The notes under the pieces are model-generated. The model saw nothing but the letters and a program-made list of their open reading frames with translations, did no database searches and had not been told where the DNA came from. Source: Phytoseiulus persimilis (taxonomy: Eukaryota > Arthropoda > Arachnida > Mesostigmata > Phytoseiidae). From it: a DNA stretch of 64,000 bases. Shown here piece after piece: positions 50,761 to 63,300 of this stretch (positions are counted from its first letter, which is position 1; every line of letters begins with the position of its first letter). A program made the translations under genes and the position numbers. The stretch spans positions 5,772,775-5,836,774 of the forward strand of contig CM075104.1 of assembly GCA_037576195.1 (NCBI GenBank). The letters run 5' to 3'.

Positions 50761-51057
50761 TTTCTGGCGCTCTAACCAGCGACCCTCTGAGTGCTCCGTC
50801 ACTATATTTTCATCTTATCTCAAAGTCCATTCCATGTTGATTTTCGAACCGCGTCGATGCGCGATTCTGGATTCATGATGGAAACGACGCTCGCCCGAAG
50901 TTAAAATTGTCGAAGTCGTCCTATGAATATTCATAGCTGAGAAGACGGATTTTCTCCTGCCGCACTTCGCAGCTTAGTTCCAAGCCAAGCACTTCGACCC
51001 TGAATGAAATCGAGACCCAATCTCCAACAGAGGTCGTCAAATTGTGTGTCGCGACAC

Positions 51058-51142
51058 ACCCTGGTGCCGAGGTTGACGCGGGGTCTCGAGGGTGTCGCGG
51101 GGTGTGTAGGTTGTCGCGGGGTGTCGCTGGGTGCCGAAGGGG
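51058..51142. repeat. GC-rich short tandem repeat
   Basis: Imperfect repeats around GTGTCGCGGGGTGT within the Toll copy B intron. Confidence 0.6.
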
Positions 51143-51189
51143 TAAAGAGTGTTGACCGTTGACGGGTAACAAGGATGTAGAATGAGCCC

Positions 51190-51470
51190 AAACGACGTTT
51201 CCTTCTTCCTGACCATACTTCGGTGATGATTTCGCCATATTCTTCGGGATTCCATCCGGGTGATTCCAATGTCGATCCGAATATACTTTTTAGGTGCCAT
51301 TGAGGTGATTTCGAGGTCGATTTAACCATATTCGTGGTCCACCTCGAGGGAACCAGCTCGACTACGGAATTCCTTCCATGGACCCCGAAAAGCATGGTAA
51401 GATCGACTGCGGAATCACCTCAATAGATCGCCAGGAATATGGTCCGATCGAGACGGAATCATCTTCGAAG
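51190..51470. repeat. Degenerate 45-bp-like repeats in both orientations
   Basis: Units resembling the big array (GGTGATTTCGAGGTCGATTT and GACTGCGGAATCACCTC) occur here, first in reverse and then in forward orientation, with heavy divergence. The switch of orientation near 51350 recalls the turn-around at 25214. Confidence 0.5.
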
Positions 51471-51743
51471 AAAACGCATCCTTCTGTACCGTTCGGCACC
51501 TCCTCGGCGAGCTCATGGTTGCGGCACCCCTCGACACCATGGGGTTTCGATGTCGGAAAAGTTTGATGACCTCTCATCTAAAACATGCCGTGTTTAGTGA
51601 TGCACTTGGGGATGTTCCAATATACTCACAATGTTTTGTTGCAACAGATGAATCGGCCCAAACGGAACTCCTGAGATTCAACAAAAGGCTCTGCTGCTCC
51701 GGCAGAGGGAATTATTGTCAACATGATCACAATTGAATTGCCT

Positions 51744-52640
51744 CTGCGAGACGGTGGTTCTTGCGTCTGATTAGCCGGACTTAGGAGGCGAGTTTTGCCG
51801 GAGTGAGCCATGGGTTTGTTACTAGCAATGAGTGAACAGGGGGCTTAGGAGGTGGCTTTTCCTCCGAAACCTTCCCAGCCAGCACCCGGTCTATCCGACG
51901 TGTACATTGAGCCTCGCTATTTCTCCGCGCTCAAAATCCACTTTTGCCTGTGTTTTTCAGCCCAATTTTTCCGCCCTTGGACGCAGAGAATCAGCTGGAT
52001 GTCACTCCTCTCGAAGTTCAACGGTTTTCAGATCGCCGCATGCCGTTGCCGCATCTGTCCCGACGAAACGTGAAAGTCCTCGCTCCGAAGTCGTCCGAAA
52101 CAGCGTGAGGATTACGAATGGGGTTGCAGTAAGTGACGTCTCACACATTGTCCCACACCTCCCCCGAGAACTCCCTCCATGATCGATCAGCGTTCTTCAC
52201 ACATATACCATACAAATTTGCCAGCATTATCTCAACTGTACCTCCTCGCGAAAAAGTTGATTCCTCAGCTCTGGCTCGGACGGTAGTGGAGACTGGACGA
52301 GTTCGTGTACAACAATGATCACAGGAGTTCTTGGCTCTTTGACGAACTTCCGGATCAGGTAGTTTTTCGCCTTGATTCACGCACGGCTCCATTCCTCTGT
52401 CGATGACGACTTTATCGACCTTCTATTTTTAAGTTTTCCCTACGTGACGATTAACTGCATCAAGCATCCTCTCCAGTTCTGCTCGAGAGCCGTATCAGTA
52501 AAGGGCTTGCTCAAAGTTTGGCGGCCCAACTGGAAAGCCCGCCAGCTTGGTCCTGTAATGAGCATATCGGCAGAGTCCGGCGGAAGCTGTCTGTGTGGTG
52601 GAAGGGTTCGTTCACGCTGCCACTCGAGATCATTGCTGGG
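51744..52640. other. Toll copy B upstream block, duplicate of 4654-5650
   Basis: This aligns by eye along its length with the block upstream of Toll copy A. On the minus strand both carry a similar PFTDT-LE--W-GC pattern (near 52490 and 5450). Whether this is coding, UTR or promoter is not clear, because similarity is spread over all codon positions. Confidence 0.55.
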
Positions 52641-52752
52641 GAGCTGAGGTCGAGGCTGATGCAAACCAGCAGCGATTGATCGGGAGGAGAGATACATATG
52701 AATCTTCCGATGCAGGTTTGATACACCTGGCGCCTTGAGATCATTCGTGATC

Positions 52753-53750
52753 AGTGGCGTATCTAGCTCAAGCGGCGCCCGGGGCAAACAGACGAAAATG
52801 CGCCCCCCCCCCCCCTTGAGCTCGCACAAGAATTTGGTGAGCCATCGCAAAAGTTTCTACTGGTTGAGAACAAGGTCATGTTCACTCAATTTCACCTGTG
52901 ATGACCTGAATCGTTCACGATGAGCCTTGACTGCGGCGAAATTTTCTATCATTTATCAGCTCCAGAGTAATCTTTTTCCCTTGTCGTCTCTCAATGCTCA
53001 AAAATGCTAGTCTTCTACTCGCAGGAAGGTCTCTCACAGCTGGCCATAGTAACGGGAATGGTGAGAATTGAAGTAGCAACGCGCAGGTCCAGAAACACGT
53101 TCTCATAATCGTATTGGATGATGAAGCTGAGGAGTCCCACTGAAATCGCCGTACGCGCATGCTCCCTGGCACGGATCAACATTCCACAGTCATTTATCTC
53201 TTTACGAAATTTCTCCTATAGATCGAACTGGAACTCTGATTCTGCGCCTCTCAGCTCAATGAGTCGCAATTTTGTTCTTGATTTGGATTGAGTTTTCGCT
53301 CCAGTTAAGGAGATCGACAGAACTCCGAATCCGTTTGTCTTCAGCTTTGCGCCTTCGAGAGATAGAGATGCAAGTCCGAAGTCGTGCCTCCCTCAGCCCT
53401 CTGGTGCATGTTTCTGTGCCTGAGATGAGGCGAGTCTTTACTGCAGTCAAAGACATTTATAGAACTTCATCCCTTCCGCGCCCCTCAGCTTTGCGCCCCC
53501 AAGTCCTCCAGGAAGCGATTCCAATGCAGACACGGGTATGAGTCAACTTCAACTTCGATTTTGCGCCTCTCAGATCTCTGGGGTGTTCATCCGTTTGGAA
53601 GACGGATGAAGTTCATTCTGCGGTTACGGCTACGGGAAAAAATACGGTTTTACGCCCTGTAAGTGCGTGCCACATCAGCTTCGCGCCCCCTCACTGAGCG
53701 CCCCATCAGCTTCGCGCCCGGGGCACGAGCCCCCTCTGCCCCCCCCCAAA
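52753..53750 (+). mobile_element. hAT-like non-autonomous element with internal subrepeats
   Basis: It starts CAGTGGCGTATCTAGC at 52753, followed by GGCGCCCGGGGCA and a C run. The far side at 53690-53745 has the mirror features (GCGCCCGGGGCACGAG, then a C run), but the last dozen or so bases of the expected terminus are absent. Inside, a motif like TTTGCGCCCCTCAG recurs about six times (near 53242, 53346, 53480, 53563, 53679 and 53695). There is no transposase. The general form matches known hAT-derived elements. Confidence 0.65.
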
Positions 53751-54161
53751 CGTCATGGAACACACTCGATTCCATCGTGTGGACCATTCGAAATACTCGG
53801 AGCGGTTCGACTCGTAGGAGCACCAGAACTCATACGAGTGCAAGCTTTATCTGTGAAGATTTCGAGTTCCTTTTGTACATGTGAGGATGCCTCCAGTGGC
53901 TCTCTTTCTCCCTCCTCTTCGCCCTGCCTGGCCGTTGAAGCGGAGAAGTCCGACCAACCCCAAGCCGGTCAAGGACTGATTCGTAGACATAACAGGTCCT
54001 TGCAAGAAATAAGTTGGAGGCTCCCGGGAAAATTCGCTACCACTGCTTTCTTCTTCAATGCTCGAATAATGACGGATCGATGGATCGGAGAGCGGGCCCG
54101 AAATTCCGGTCATGCTGCCTTCGTTGACACTTGCACCCTTTGCACTTGTGGATAGAGTCTC
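53751..54161. other. Between Toll 3' end and hAT-like element
   Basis: Overlapping short frames without recognisable domains. Nothing supported here. Confidence 0.3.
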
Positions 54162-54167
54162 TTTATT
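54162..54167 (-). terminator. Polyadenylation signal of Toll
   Basis: AATAAA on the minus strand, about 450 bp beyond the Toll stop codon at 54617; a plausible end of its 3' UTR. Confidence 0.55.
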
Positions 54168-54616
54168 TACATGGTTATATACAGGACACTGTGTGAGAAA
54201 GGATGTGCTCTTCCAATCTCGATAAATAATCCCCTCAGCGAGATGTTCGAAGAGTTGAGGCACTTCAAAATACGCAACTGTTCACTATGTGTTATCTAAA
54301 ACGACAGCCAGTACCTTTTCGATACTTTTTGGGGGGCAGTGTGCATTGAACAAGCCCCTCACTGAGTCTCAGTCCTTGAATCTCGATCTCCATCCGTCCC
54401 TGACATGACTGATACTGACAATTGCTCCGATTCAACTAAAATATTCACAAAACTTCCTACAGTATTTACACATGGCTTGTGTGAGTTTGCGAGAACGTGT
54501 TCGCGTCGAGGGAACTCTTCATGAGGCCTCCGAGTTGTCCACCAACTCTCAATGGAGCGTCCTGCTACAATATTTCAAAAGCGGTTCGCCGACCCGAACG
54601 AGAGCTGCATCCTTGA

Positions 54617-57600
54617 CTACTGGGTCTGAGGCAAAGGACCCGGACGTACTCGAGCTGACTTGACCGGAGGAGGCTTCTTCTCGCCAGATTCAGCAGCAGG
54701 TTGTTGATCCGTCGGTTCTCCCGCGCTCTCGACTTTAGGTTTCGGTGCTTCTCTCTTACGACTCGCTCTGGGCGCTGGCTTGGGCTCGTCGATGGGGTCT
54801 GGTTGCGAGCTTATAGCGTGAATGTTTTCGGTGCTCACAGGCTCGTACCCCCGGTTCACGTGACCCTCGGCAACTCTTAGACCTCCCCGGTTGCTCTGGA
54901 CCCCCGAGTCCCGCAGCGAGTCGCTCATGCTGCCGTACGTTGAGTCGTCGGGACTGTTACGTTTCTCGCGGGCACTTTCAATCGCGTCCTCCACTCGCAC
55001 GACAGTTTCACCATTGGGAATGTTGTTTTTGTTAAGGATGACGTTCATCGGGAGGACCTGGAAAAAAAGAAGTCTTGGAAGATCAGCTGGCCCCTCCTCC
55101 ATCTCCGGAATCCGGCTTAGATTCCGAAACCAATAATAACTGATGGTGGACTGAGTCCGAGACAGTATCGAGCTTTCTGGCTCACCTTGTGTAGTTCGGA
55201 GGGCTTCATCTTGTTCTTGATCGGACCGCTGAGGTTGCCCTTGTGCGGCATTGCGTACTTGAGTTTTTCCCAGAACCATTTTTCGTTCCATTCGAGATAG
55301 GTTTTGGTACTGAGGAGGTAGCGAAGATCAGAGTCCAGAGTGTCTTTAGGAGGAATTTCATCCTTGATGACGACGATCAATCGATTGATGCGATCCTCCA
55401 TCATCTGCACGTATGCCGTCCTGAACTCGACTTCGAACCAGAGCGATTTGAGGAAGTCTTGAGAGAGGATGAGAATCGTCCTCTTGGAGTTTTGAACCGA
55501 GTTGACAATATTCCAAGAAATGTTGTAGCCAGGCAGCCAATCTCTCTCATGGATGCATAGCTTGAAGAGGTTCTCGCTGCTCTCGTCGCCTTGAGGCTTC
55601 TCCAGCTCTTGCAGTATTGCCATGGCAACGTCCCTGTCGTTTGAGGAATATGAAATGAATGCGTCGAACTTTTTGTCTTCGTCGAGGTCGCCTTCGGTGA
55701 AGAAGCAGATGAATACGTTGTAAAAATGGATGTAAACGTAAGCGACAATCAGCTGCCGGTTTTTGTAGTACAGTGCGATCAGCACTAAAGAGATAAGGAA
55801 CGCAATCGATATCGCGACCATCATGGCGCGATAGGCTGACGTGTCCGGAGGGCAAAAAATCTCATCGCGGATGTCGTTCAACAAAGAAACTTTCGTTCCG
55901 TTGACGACGAATGGTTTTCCACATTGGATTCGTGAGAAATCGGGAATGTTAGCGACGTTCGATCGAACAAAGCGCTTGAAATCCAGCGCTGTGCAGTCAC
56001 AGATCCACGGGTTCCGGCTGAGGGCCATCTTGAATGTCGTGTTCTTCACCTGGGGGCGGAGCCTCTCCAGCCTGTTCCCTGCAAACGACAACATCTCGAG
56101 AGAAGGCGGTGTCCTGCCCGCAAAGACAGCATCGATGTTTGTGATGTTGTTGTCATCAAGAATTATTTCGCGCAGCTTTGGGTACGTTTTGAGCTCTTCG
56201 GGGTATTTCGTCAGGAGGTTCCCTTCAAAGTCAAGATGCGTCAGGTTTGCAGGGAGGTCCGGAACACTGGTTAGTCCCAGGTTCTTGCAGGAAACGTGCA
56301 GGGAAGAGTCGAAGGCTCGCAAAGAACATTCGCATCCTGACGGGCAATCACTCTGCTTGCACGAGAGCATGTCCAGTCTGAGTTTAAGAAGACTCTCGTC
56401 GCTCCCGTCGCATCTGTACTCGTCGGCATTGACGAATTCAGCAACTTCTCGTCTCATTTCTTTCCGGATGTAGCGTATCATTCCGTAGATATTGCAGTCA
56501 CACTTGAAAGGGTTCCCCTCGAGGTAAAACTCGTGGTCGCCCACGGCCGTGTTGTATTTTGGGTCGATCTTGGGATAGTTCTTGGCCAAGTCAACGCTCA
56601 CGAAGTCGATACGATTGTTTCTCGCGAAAATCTTCGTTGATTGGCTCATGAACTGCGGAACGGCGAAGAAGCTTATCAGATTGCCGTCGAGATCCATCTT
56701 GGCCAGTTTCGGCAAGCTCTGGAATTGGATCCTCGGGAATGAGGTCAAGCGATTCCTCGCCAAGAAAATCTCTCTTATGGGACTTCCGTTGCTGAAGGTT
56801 GGAATGGTGCTGCCGAACGATTCTAGAAGATTGTCTTGGAGGTATAAGCTCTCCAGTCTCTTGAGGTGGTACAGTGCTTTCGAATCGATTTTCGCGATTT
56901 TGTTCGAAGCTAGATGTAAGAGCTGTAAATTTATCTGGTGTTCGAAAACTTCCTCGGAGATCTCCGTGATGTTGTTCTGCATGAGATTGAGTTCTTTAAG
57001 CGCGTACAGCATCTTGAACTCGTCTTTCAACGTTTCTAGCTGATTAGCCGCGAGATTCAGTTTCTCGAGTTTCGTGTTCTCCAAGAAGAGCTCAGTGGGC
57101 AGTTCTTTGAGTCGATTATTCGACAGGTCTACGACCTTCAGCGACGTTGCAGCGTCAGCGAACAGTTGTGGGGGAATCGTTGCCAAATTGCACGACCGAA
57201 GGTTCGTTGTGTTGAGACTGGACAGGCCGGAGAAGATTCCTCCCGGTAATTCTTCCAAGCTCATGGCTTCTGTCATGGTCAGAACTGCCAGGTTCGGTGT
57301 TTTCGAGAAAAGATTCTCAGGTAGACGCCGAATGTTGAACCACCAGTCTAATTTAAGATAGCTCAGAGAGTTGAGACCTTCGAAAAGATCATCGCCAACT
57401 TCAGTAACGTTGATCGCGTTGAGTTCAAGCACCGTCAGTCGCTTCAGGTCCGCGAAAGGTCTCGACTGGAAATTCATGATTGGGTTTTTGCTCAAATGAA
57501 GCTTGATCAGAGACTGCAGGCCGGTGAACATCGACGAAGTCACTTCGGAGATCCGGTTCATTGACAAATCCAAATGAGACAATTTCGTCAGCGCGCTGGA

Positions 57601-60348
57601 CGAACTCGGGAGGCTGGTAAGAGCGTTTGAGACGAGTCGCAAAACTCTCAAAGAAGAGAACTCTTTGAAGAAATCGTCATCCAGAGCGTTCATGGGCGTT
57701 ACGCTGGTGGTCGATCGCGTGACGTGCAGCTCAACGATGGTAGGCGCGATAGCGTCAAATAACTTCCCCGTCAGAACGCCGTCCGGAAGGCCGTGGGGCT
57801 GATTCAGTTCGAAATAGCTGACGTTGGCACGGTTGCCTTCTGTAAAATCAAGGTGAGCGAAGTTCTCGTGGTAGCTCTTTCTCTCGTCGGAAGCTCTCCT
57901 CTGGCATCGAAGAGGGTCTATCACGAAACTTACCAAGGAGTTTCGAGTACCTAAGTCGGCCTTGAGGGACAGAACAGTTCTTGAACTCGACGTTCATGAT
58001 GTCGGATATTCCAAGGTGGACCAACAGTGATGGCACGTTCGGAGAAGCAGAGTTGCAAAGGACCTAGAAATAGATATTGTTCATGCGGCTTCGATCGTCG
58101 TAGGTGCAAGCGCTTGCAGGACCAATAATCAGGATTATTCGGTCAAGGCGTCCAATCCAATCCCCTTGGGATTGATGAATTGTCAGATGTAAGATGCTCG
58201 GAAGCGAAGGCGTTATCTCACCTTGAAGCTGGAGCCGAAAGGACTTTTGTGGTACTCGATTTCGACAGCTGCGTCCACGGCTTCGTATTCCGAGCTGAGG
58301 ATGAAATCATCGATGCCCCCAGCGAATCTTCGCGAGCGAGTCCTCTGGAATACCATTTCAGGTGATTATACGATGCGATATCGGAAGTTGGACGGGTACC
58401 GATCGAATTTCAGGATGGAAATACAATGACCCCCGCTAAATCTCTTGGACAGCTCGACGATTCCGTGGAGGTGTGATCACAAGGAGAGCTCGATCTTCTC
58501 TTCACTTGAATGAACGTCCTTACCGATGCTGGCGTTGTTGAGGGCTCGGAGAATCTGGTCGAAGAAAGCCGAAGGTCTTGATCGGACACCGCTTCTGGCT
58601 TCGGAGTTGTAGGTGATTTGCTCGAACGCTGGGGATGCGTGACGACCGGTGAAAGCGAACTTGCCGGAACGTTGGTTGCGTTCGAAGTTGTTTCTGACAG
58701 GACGGGATCATTTTCTGATTTCCTATTCGAGTCCGATGTCGAGCTGGAGGACGGCGATTCTGCTGTAGCAGTCGTGGTTGAGACTGAGTTGCTAGCGGGG
58801 GCAGTTGACGGGGAGAGCTCCATCATCGACGCCTCGTGAGTCACCACTTCGATGTTCGGTGGAGTGGTAAACGAACTTTTAGACACAGTGACTTGTGACG
58901 CGGAGTTAGTAAAAACCCCAGGAGTGGTTGGAGGATGGGTGGGAAGGGTCGTTTGGGGTCTCTCCGAGGTGGTCGGAGGCGGTGAAGTCAGAGGGGGAGA
59001 CGAAATCTTGGGGAGGTCGGGAATGGTTGGAACGGTGCTGGCAGAAGAGCTCGGTGATTCGAAATCATCGGAGCGGGCCACGATTACTGTTTCAGGACTC
59101 GTTATGGTTTTTGAGGTCTCCTTCGACAAGAAAACACCTTTCGGAGTCTTCTTTGGTGCGAAATTCACGGGTTTTTTCGTGGTCTCGTGCTGGAGTTGAG
59201 TTGCGCGGTGAAGGAGAGGAGGAACTTCGTCAACTGGAGGGGACCCGGGAACCACGGGAGGGGTAGTTGGAGTTGATTTCTCAGATGCAGGGGGAGAACC
59301 AGTGGGAGCGGGCGGCTCAGAAAACGAGGCTGGCTTAGAGCTTTCTGTGCTATGTGTGCTAGAGGGTTCGACTCTTCTCGCGAAAGGCATTCCTGAAGTA
59401 TCTTGAGTCGGAGCTTGGTTTGGCACTGAAGGTGCGGGGAGTTGTGTCACGGAAGCGGGCGGCACTTCGATCGAGTTTGCGGAGGGATATTCCAAGGGGA
59501 TTGGAGGTGCGTTGGGATCTTTAGGTGCCGGAGGAAGGTCTGTTGTCGCTGCAAGAGTTATTCAGGTCTTTTAGGATTAGTTGGGAAGGGGCCGTGAGGT
59601 GCGAAAGGAAGGTTCCAGTCTCGTTCGCGCCTTGTCTCGGTGCTCTGGGTTCCGCTGAGTTTTGAGTAGCAACTTACCAGGCTGCTCCACCGACGGCCCC
59701 CGGCTGTCCGCAACGGATGGCGCGGTGGACGACGCAGAGGTTTGCTTGGTCGAAGCTTGGAGACTGTTGCCATCTTCTGAGAGAGGCTCGCCCGCAGGGA
59801 AAGTTTTCCTCGAAGACTCGGTCGAGGACGAGCTCGTCTCCGACTGGTCCACGGTCGAATCGTTTGAAACTTTGACTGCTTTACTGAACCTGTTCGGATC
59901 AGAGGGAAGGGTAACTTTAGAACCTGGAGGTTCTGTCGACGGCGGGGCTTCCGGGGGCTCAGTGGGTATTTCACCGTTCGTCGAGCATAACAGTTTCCAG
60001 CCGCTGTCCGAATCCCTGCAAGTGATTGGAAAGAAACAACGTGAGCTCCCAACGAGACTACCATCTCATTGCGATGCGCTTCCGCCCTTCTCATTGATCA
60101 CTTGAGAAAGTTAGAGTATCGGAGCTACGTCGTCTGGAACCGGGCCGCATGGAACTGGAATCTCGAAGGATGTCTCGGAGGTGACTCACAAAGTATCCTT
60201 GCAACATATGAACCCGGGGAAGGTTACTTGGTTGGACTCGGCACATTGCTGAGCTGACGTGAAGCTGGCCGAGAATATTGTTGAGGAGAGAGCCAAGATC
60301 ACTGGAGCTGTCCAAAGTCGGTGAACCTCGCGACATCTCGCCACCCTC
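54617..60348 (-). CDS. Toll: Toll receptor with mucin-like N-terminal insert
   Basis: Membrane receptor of the Toll (Spaetzle receptor) family. Exons: 60348-60190 (hydrophobic VILALSSTIFSASFTSA, then FPGFICCKDT), 60015-59678 (one Cys, then Pro/Ser/Thr-rich), 59548-58524 (341 Pro/Ser/Thr-rich residues), 58344-58222, 58063-57934, 57839-55186 and 55057-54617. All junctions are GT-AG and phases agree throughout, giving about 1,622 residues without the first exon, which I could not find. Exon 57839-55186 has many LRRs, two cysteine-capped LRR blocks, one membrane span (AISIAFLISLVLIALYY) and a TIR domain with box 1 FDAFISYS, box 2 HERDWLPG and box 3 KWFWEKL. The last exon is a Pro-rich cytoplasmic tail. 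Ligand binding outside and MyD88-type signalling inside are known for the family. The roughly 440-residue mucin-like part is unusual. No break was seen. Confidence 0.88.
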
Positions 60349-63300
60349 CTGAAAATTAAGGGGCTCGTTGAAACCTATATTCAGACTTCCCGCCAGGATC
60401 CAGCACGTCCTGATGTGAGGTGATTCCTCAATCGCGGAGAGATTCATGAGCGGAAGCCTCGTCGATAAAGAGCGGAGCCCTCCGGACACTTCCTCGCCTG
60501 CTTTAGACATGTCACCCAGAGAGAAGCTTCTCCAGTATCGAGTCGGCACCTTCTGGAGGAGCGGTGAACGATGGCAAAGTTTGCTACCAGTGAGCTCATC
60601 CGCTTGGCCATGCTCTATGGAGTTCTTGATCCGTGAGGTTGCCCATGAGTAGCTCCCTTTGAGCCCGACATAACGACATGACAAAGATCCCCTAAAAACG
60701 TGGGAAAGTTACGTCAAACGTTGCCCGTTCGCCGGCTCCCGAACGCAACCGTCATCTTGGGAGCCGTTTCGACGTGGGCCTTGCAAATCTTCTGAAGCCG
60801 CTCCGCGTGTTTCCATAGGACTCAATGTCAAGACGCCGATCCGAAACCCATAGCCTGGATTCCACGCAAAGGGCCGAGGGAGCTGCTTTGGGTCGCCGCC
60901 AACTCGGAAGGGCGTAATTTCGGGAAGATGGCAATAAAATTCACCGATATTATTTACTCAGATGACGGGGAGACACACCAGTAACAAGATACACGATCCT
61001 CAGAACAATCTAAAGGGTGAATAGATGCTATAATATCACGCGCCAGAGCCATGAGCCCGATCAGATGTCGGAATTCCGGTCACGTTAGCCTGAGATTGAC
61101 GAATAGCTAAAGGTCTCCCCCCGCAGCTCGCGGATGAATAAGGCAAGCACAATGGACAGTTGGAAAACACTGCACTTCCCAAACGCTGCGTCGAATGCCA
61201 GCGAGGGTGGGTTACGCCAGCGTTTTTGATGTACACTTGCTGACGAGCTCGTGTCACATCCGAAATCCGATTCCGGCCTGAACGGAGGCAACGGCAGAGA
61301 TGCCACTCTGAAGAACAAAGTAGTCGCTCATGACGTTCATTCGCGCCGATTTCCGACACTCTTCCGATACATCACGAACGTGTACTTGTGGGTAAGCTCC
61401 AAGAAAGCTCAGCGGGTTCGGCGTGCGGGCTCTTGGGGACCCACAGAGGTCGTGTTGTGCCATGACATGAAGCTGAGAATGGATTCCTCTCGGCAGAGCA
61501 CAGCATGACCAAGAACATGTTCGTCGTCAAAGCGAAATCTTTCGATTCGGGAGAGCAAGATGCTTGTAACAATAACAAGAGTAATAACGCAATAAATTGT
61601 CTTCAGCCGATGCGAGTCTATTGGGCCATAGAAAAGGCAAACGACGGTTCCGGTGTTCCAAACCCACAAGTTGCAATGGACGCGGCATCCACGAGAGAAA
61701 TAATAACAACGAGGAACAAACGGCCACAAGGAGCAGCAACGGCTACTACAACAGCATGTATAGGCGTTGTTTCAGTTGGGAGGAAGGACACCCACTGAAA
61801 TAAAACTCCTCCCGTAGTCGTGCCGCGAGTTGTGCCGGGGTGTTAGCAGCAGATCCAGCAGCCTTCCTTTGAGGCGGACAAACTTCCAGATCAGATACAA
61901 TATTCCGCTTCGAGTAAAAACTACTGCAGCCTTTCCATTATTTCAGCAATTATTTAAAGGAGTTAAGAATAGTTTTCTACTGGAATGATGCACTCGAGCG
62001 ACGACGGGTATCGTTACGTTCCGAATACTGTAACAATCAACAACTGCAGGGCCTGACTCCCGCTCAAAGATCGCGAATTCATGCTTTCGTGATTCTCCAC
62101 CGTTCTTCAAGGATCGTTCGAAGATCGCAGTTGACGTCTTCGAACGTCCCCGCGCTATCTCATTTCCGTTCCGGTCAAGCAACTGTGGAAAATGCGCTTA
62201 ACAGCATACAGGGGTCACGCATGCTTGTGGATAGCTCTGTGAGGAATACCCGCACGTTCCAAATGTCAACCTGTCTTCAGAATCTCGCTCCAGTCGAAAA
62301 ACGATCACGAGACGCACAAATAGCTCCACGTACTCGCGTACACTCGCTCACACGTCGGACTGCAAGCAAATTGGCGTTCGCGCTGCTTCCAGGTCTCGGA
62401 AAAATATTCTCGAAAGGTGATTCAACCAATTTAAACCAGAGAACGAATGATCGCTCTCTTTCTGTGGCTGATAGTTCGTCCTTCCATGCCTTTGTGTGTC
62501 TTCGTTTATGATGAGTTCTGTAGCAGAAACGATGAGCGAAGCAGCTATTGTGTATACGAAATTCACCTGATGACCTTGCGGAGGTCTCTCAGCAGAGCGG
62601 CTCATCGGTTTCACTGTTTGAATTCACCGAAGAGCTCTGACAGCTCAGCTCTAAAGGACTCGCCGTGTTTATAACATCCTTCATAGTTCCGGCCACAACA
62701 ACTCATCCTCCGGGCAAACACAAGGGGACTCTGCATTAGGTCAAGCCGAGTAACATTGACAGTGAAATTCACTGTTCAACATATTTCAGACTCTCCAGGA
62801 GGGATTGGGTCACGGCAGCGATTCGAGGCGTCATCATTCGATAGAATCGAAAACTCCGCGTTTGCGTGGGGGCGAGAATTGAATGAAGGGAGTGGGGTGT
62901 TGAGGTTTTCGCGGGTAAAAGTCGTCAATCTGAGCACTTGAATACAATCCTCCTCGGGAAGGACCGGAGGCGCTCGGATGATAGGAATATGGGCCGAAAT
63001 TTGAAGTCCGAACAAATCCGAATGAGCGGAATCATCAGGAGAAATAATGCTCTCGACAACAGATAATCCCAGATATCGGCCACAGCAATCAGCAAGCTGC
63101 TGCTCGATCCGCTACGAGGATTTCCTTGGTTTGTTGCTGCCTCGTTGGTAGCTTGTTCGCTTGGTTGGCTGGTTGCGCGGCGAGCGATCCCTCTCTTGAT
63201 TTCTCCCTGTGGTTCGTGTGGTCGGTCGGTGGGTCGAATTTCCACAAAACGCACGGGTGAGCATAGCAACAACTCGAAGCAACACCTCAGCTCGTCGCTG

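Larger units (their letters stand above)
50921..51743 (-). pseudogene. Toll receptor paralog, 5' exons (copy B)
   Basis: Exon 51743-51630 (VIMLTIIPSAGAAEP, LGRFICCNKT) ends at a GTGAGT donor. After an intron of 630 bp, exon 50999-50921 (VEVLGLELSCEVRQEKI) follows a TTCATTCAG acceptor, and the frame holds across the junction. They match copy A exons 4653-4537 and 4404-4251; the first differs by one 3-bp indel. A TAG at 50921-50923 stops the second exon where copy A continues. The intron is swollen by 45-bp-like repeats and a GC-rich repeat. The next exon relic is at 47.1 kb, so this copy is dead. Confidence 0.75.

Noticed and set aside
58852-59266. Gly/Val-rich plus-strand frames
   Set aside because: They are antisense shadows of the Pro/Ser/Thr-rich Toll exon.
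60190-60684. Open minus frame of 197 codons as a separate gene
   Set aside because: The homologous exons of copies A and B, and the phase of the next exon, show that 60348-60190 is read in a different frame as a Toll exon. The long frame is a shadow.
61527-61739. Hydrophobic minus frame resembling a signal peptide, as Toll exon 1
   Set aside because: It has no ATG start and no donor of the required phase that I could find, so I left exon 1 unplaced.
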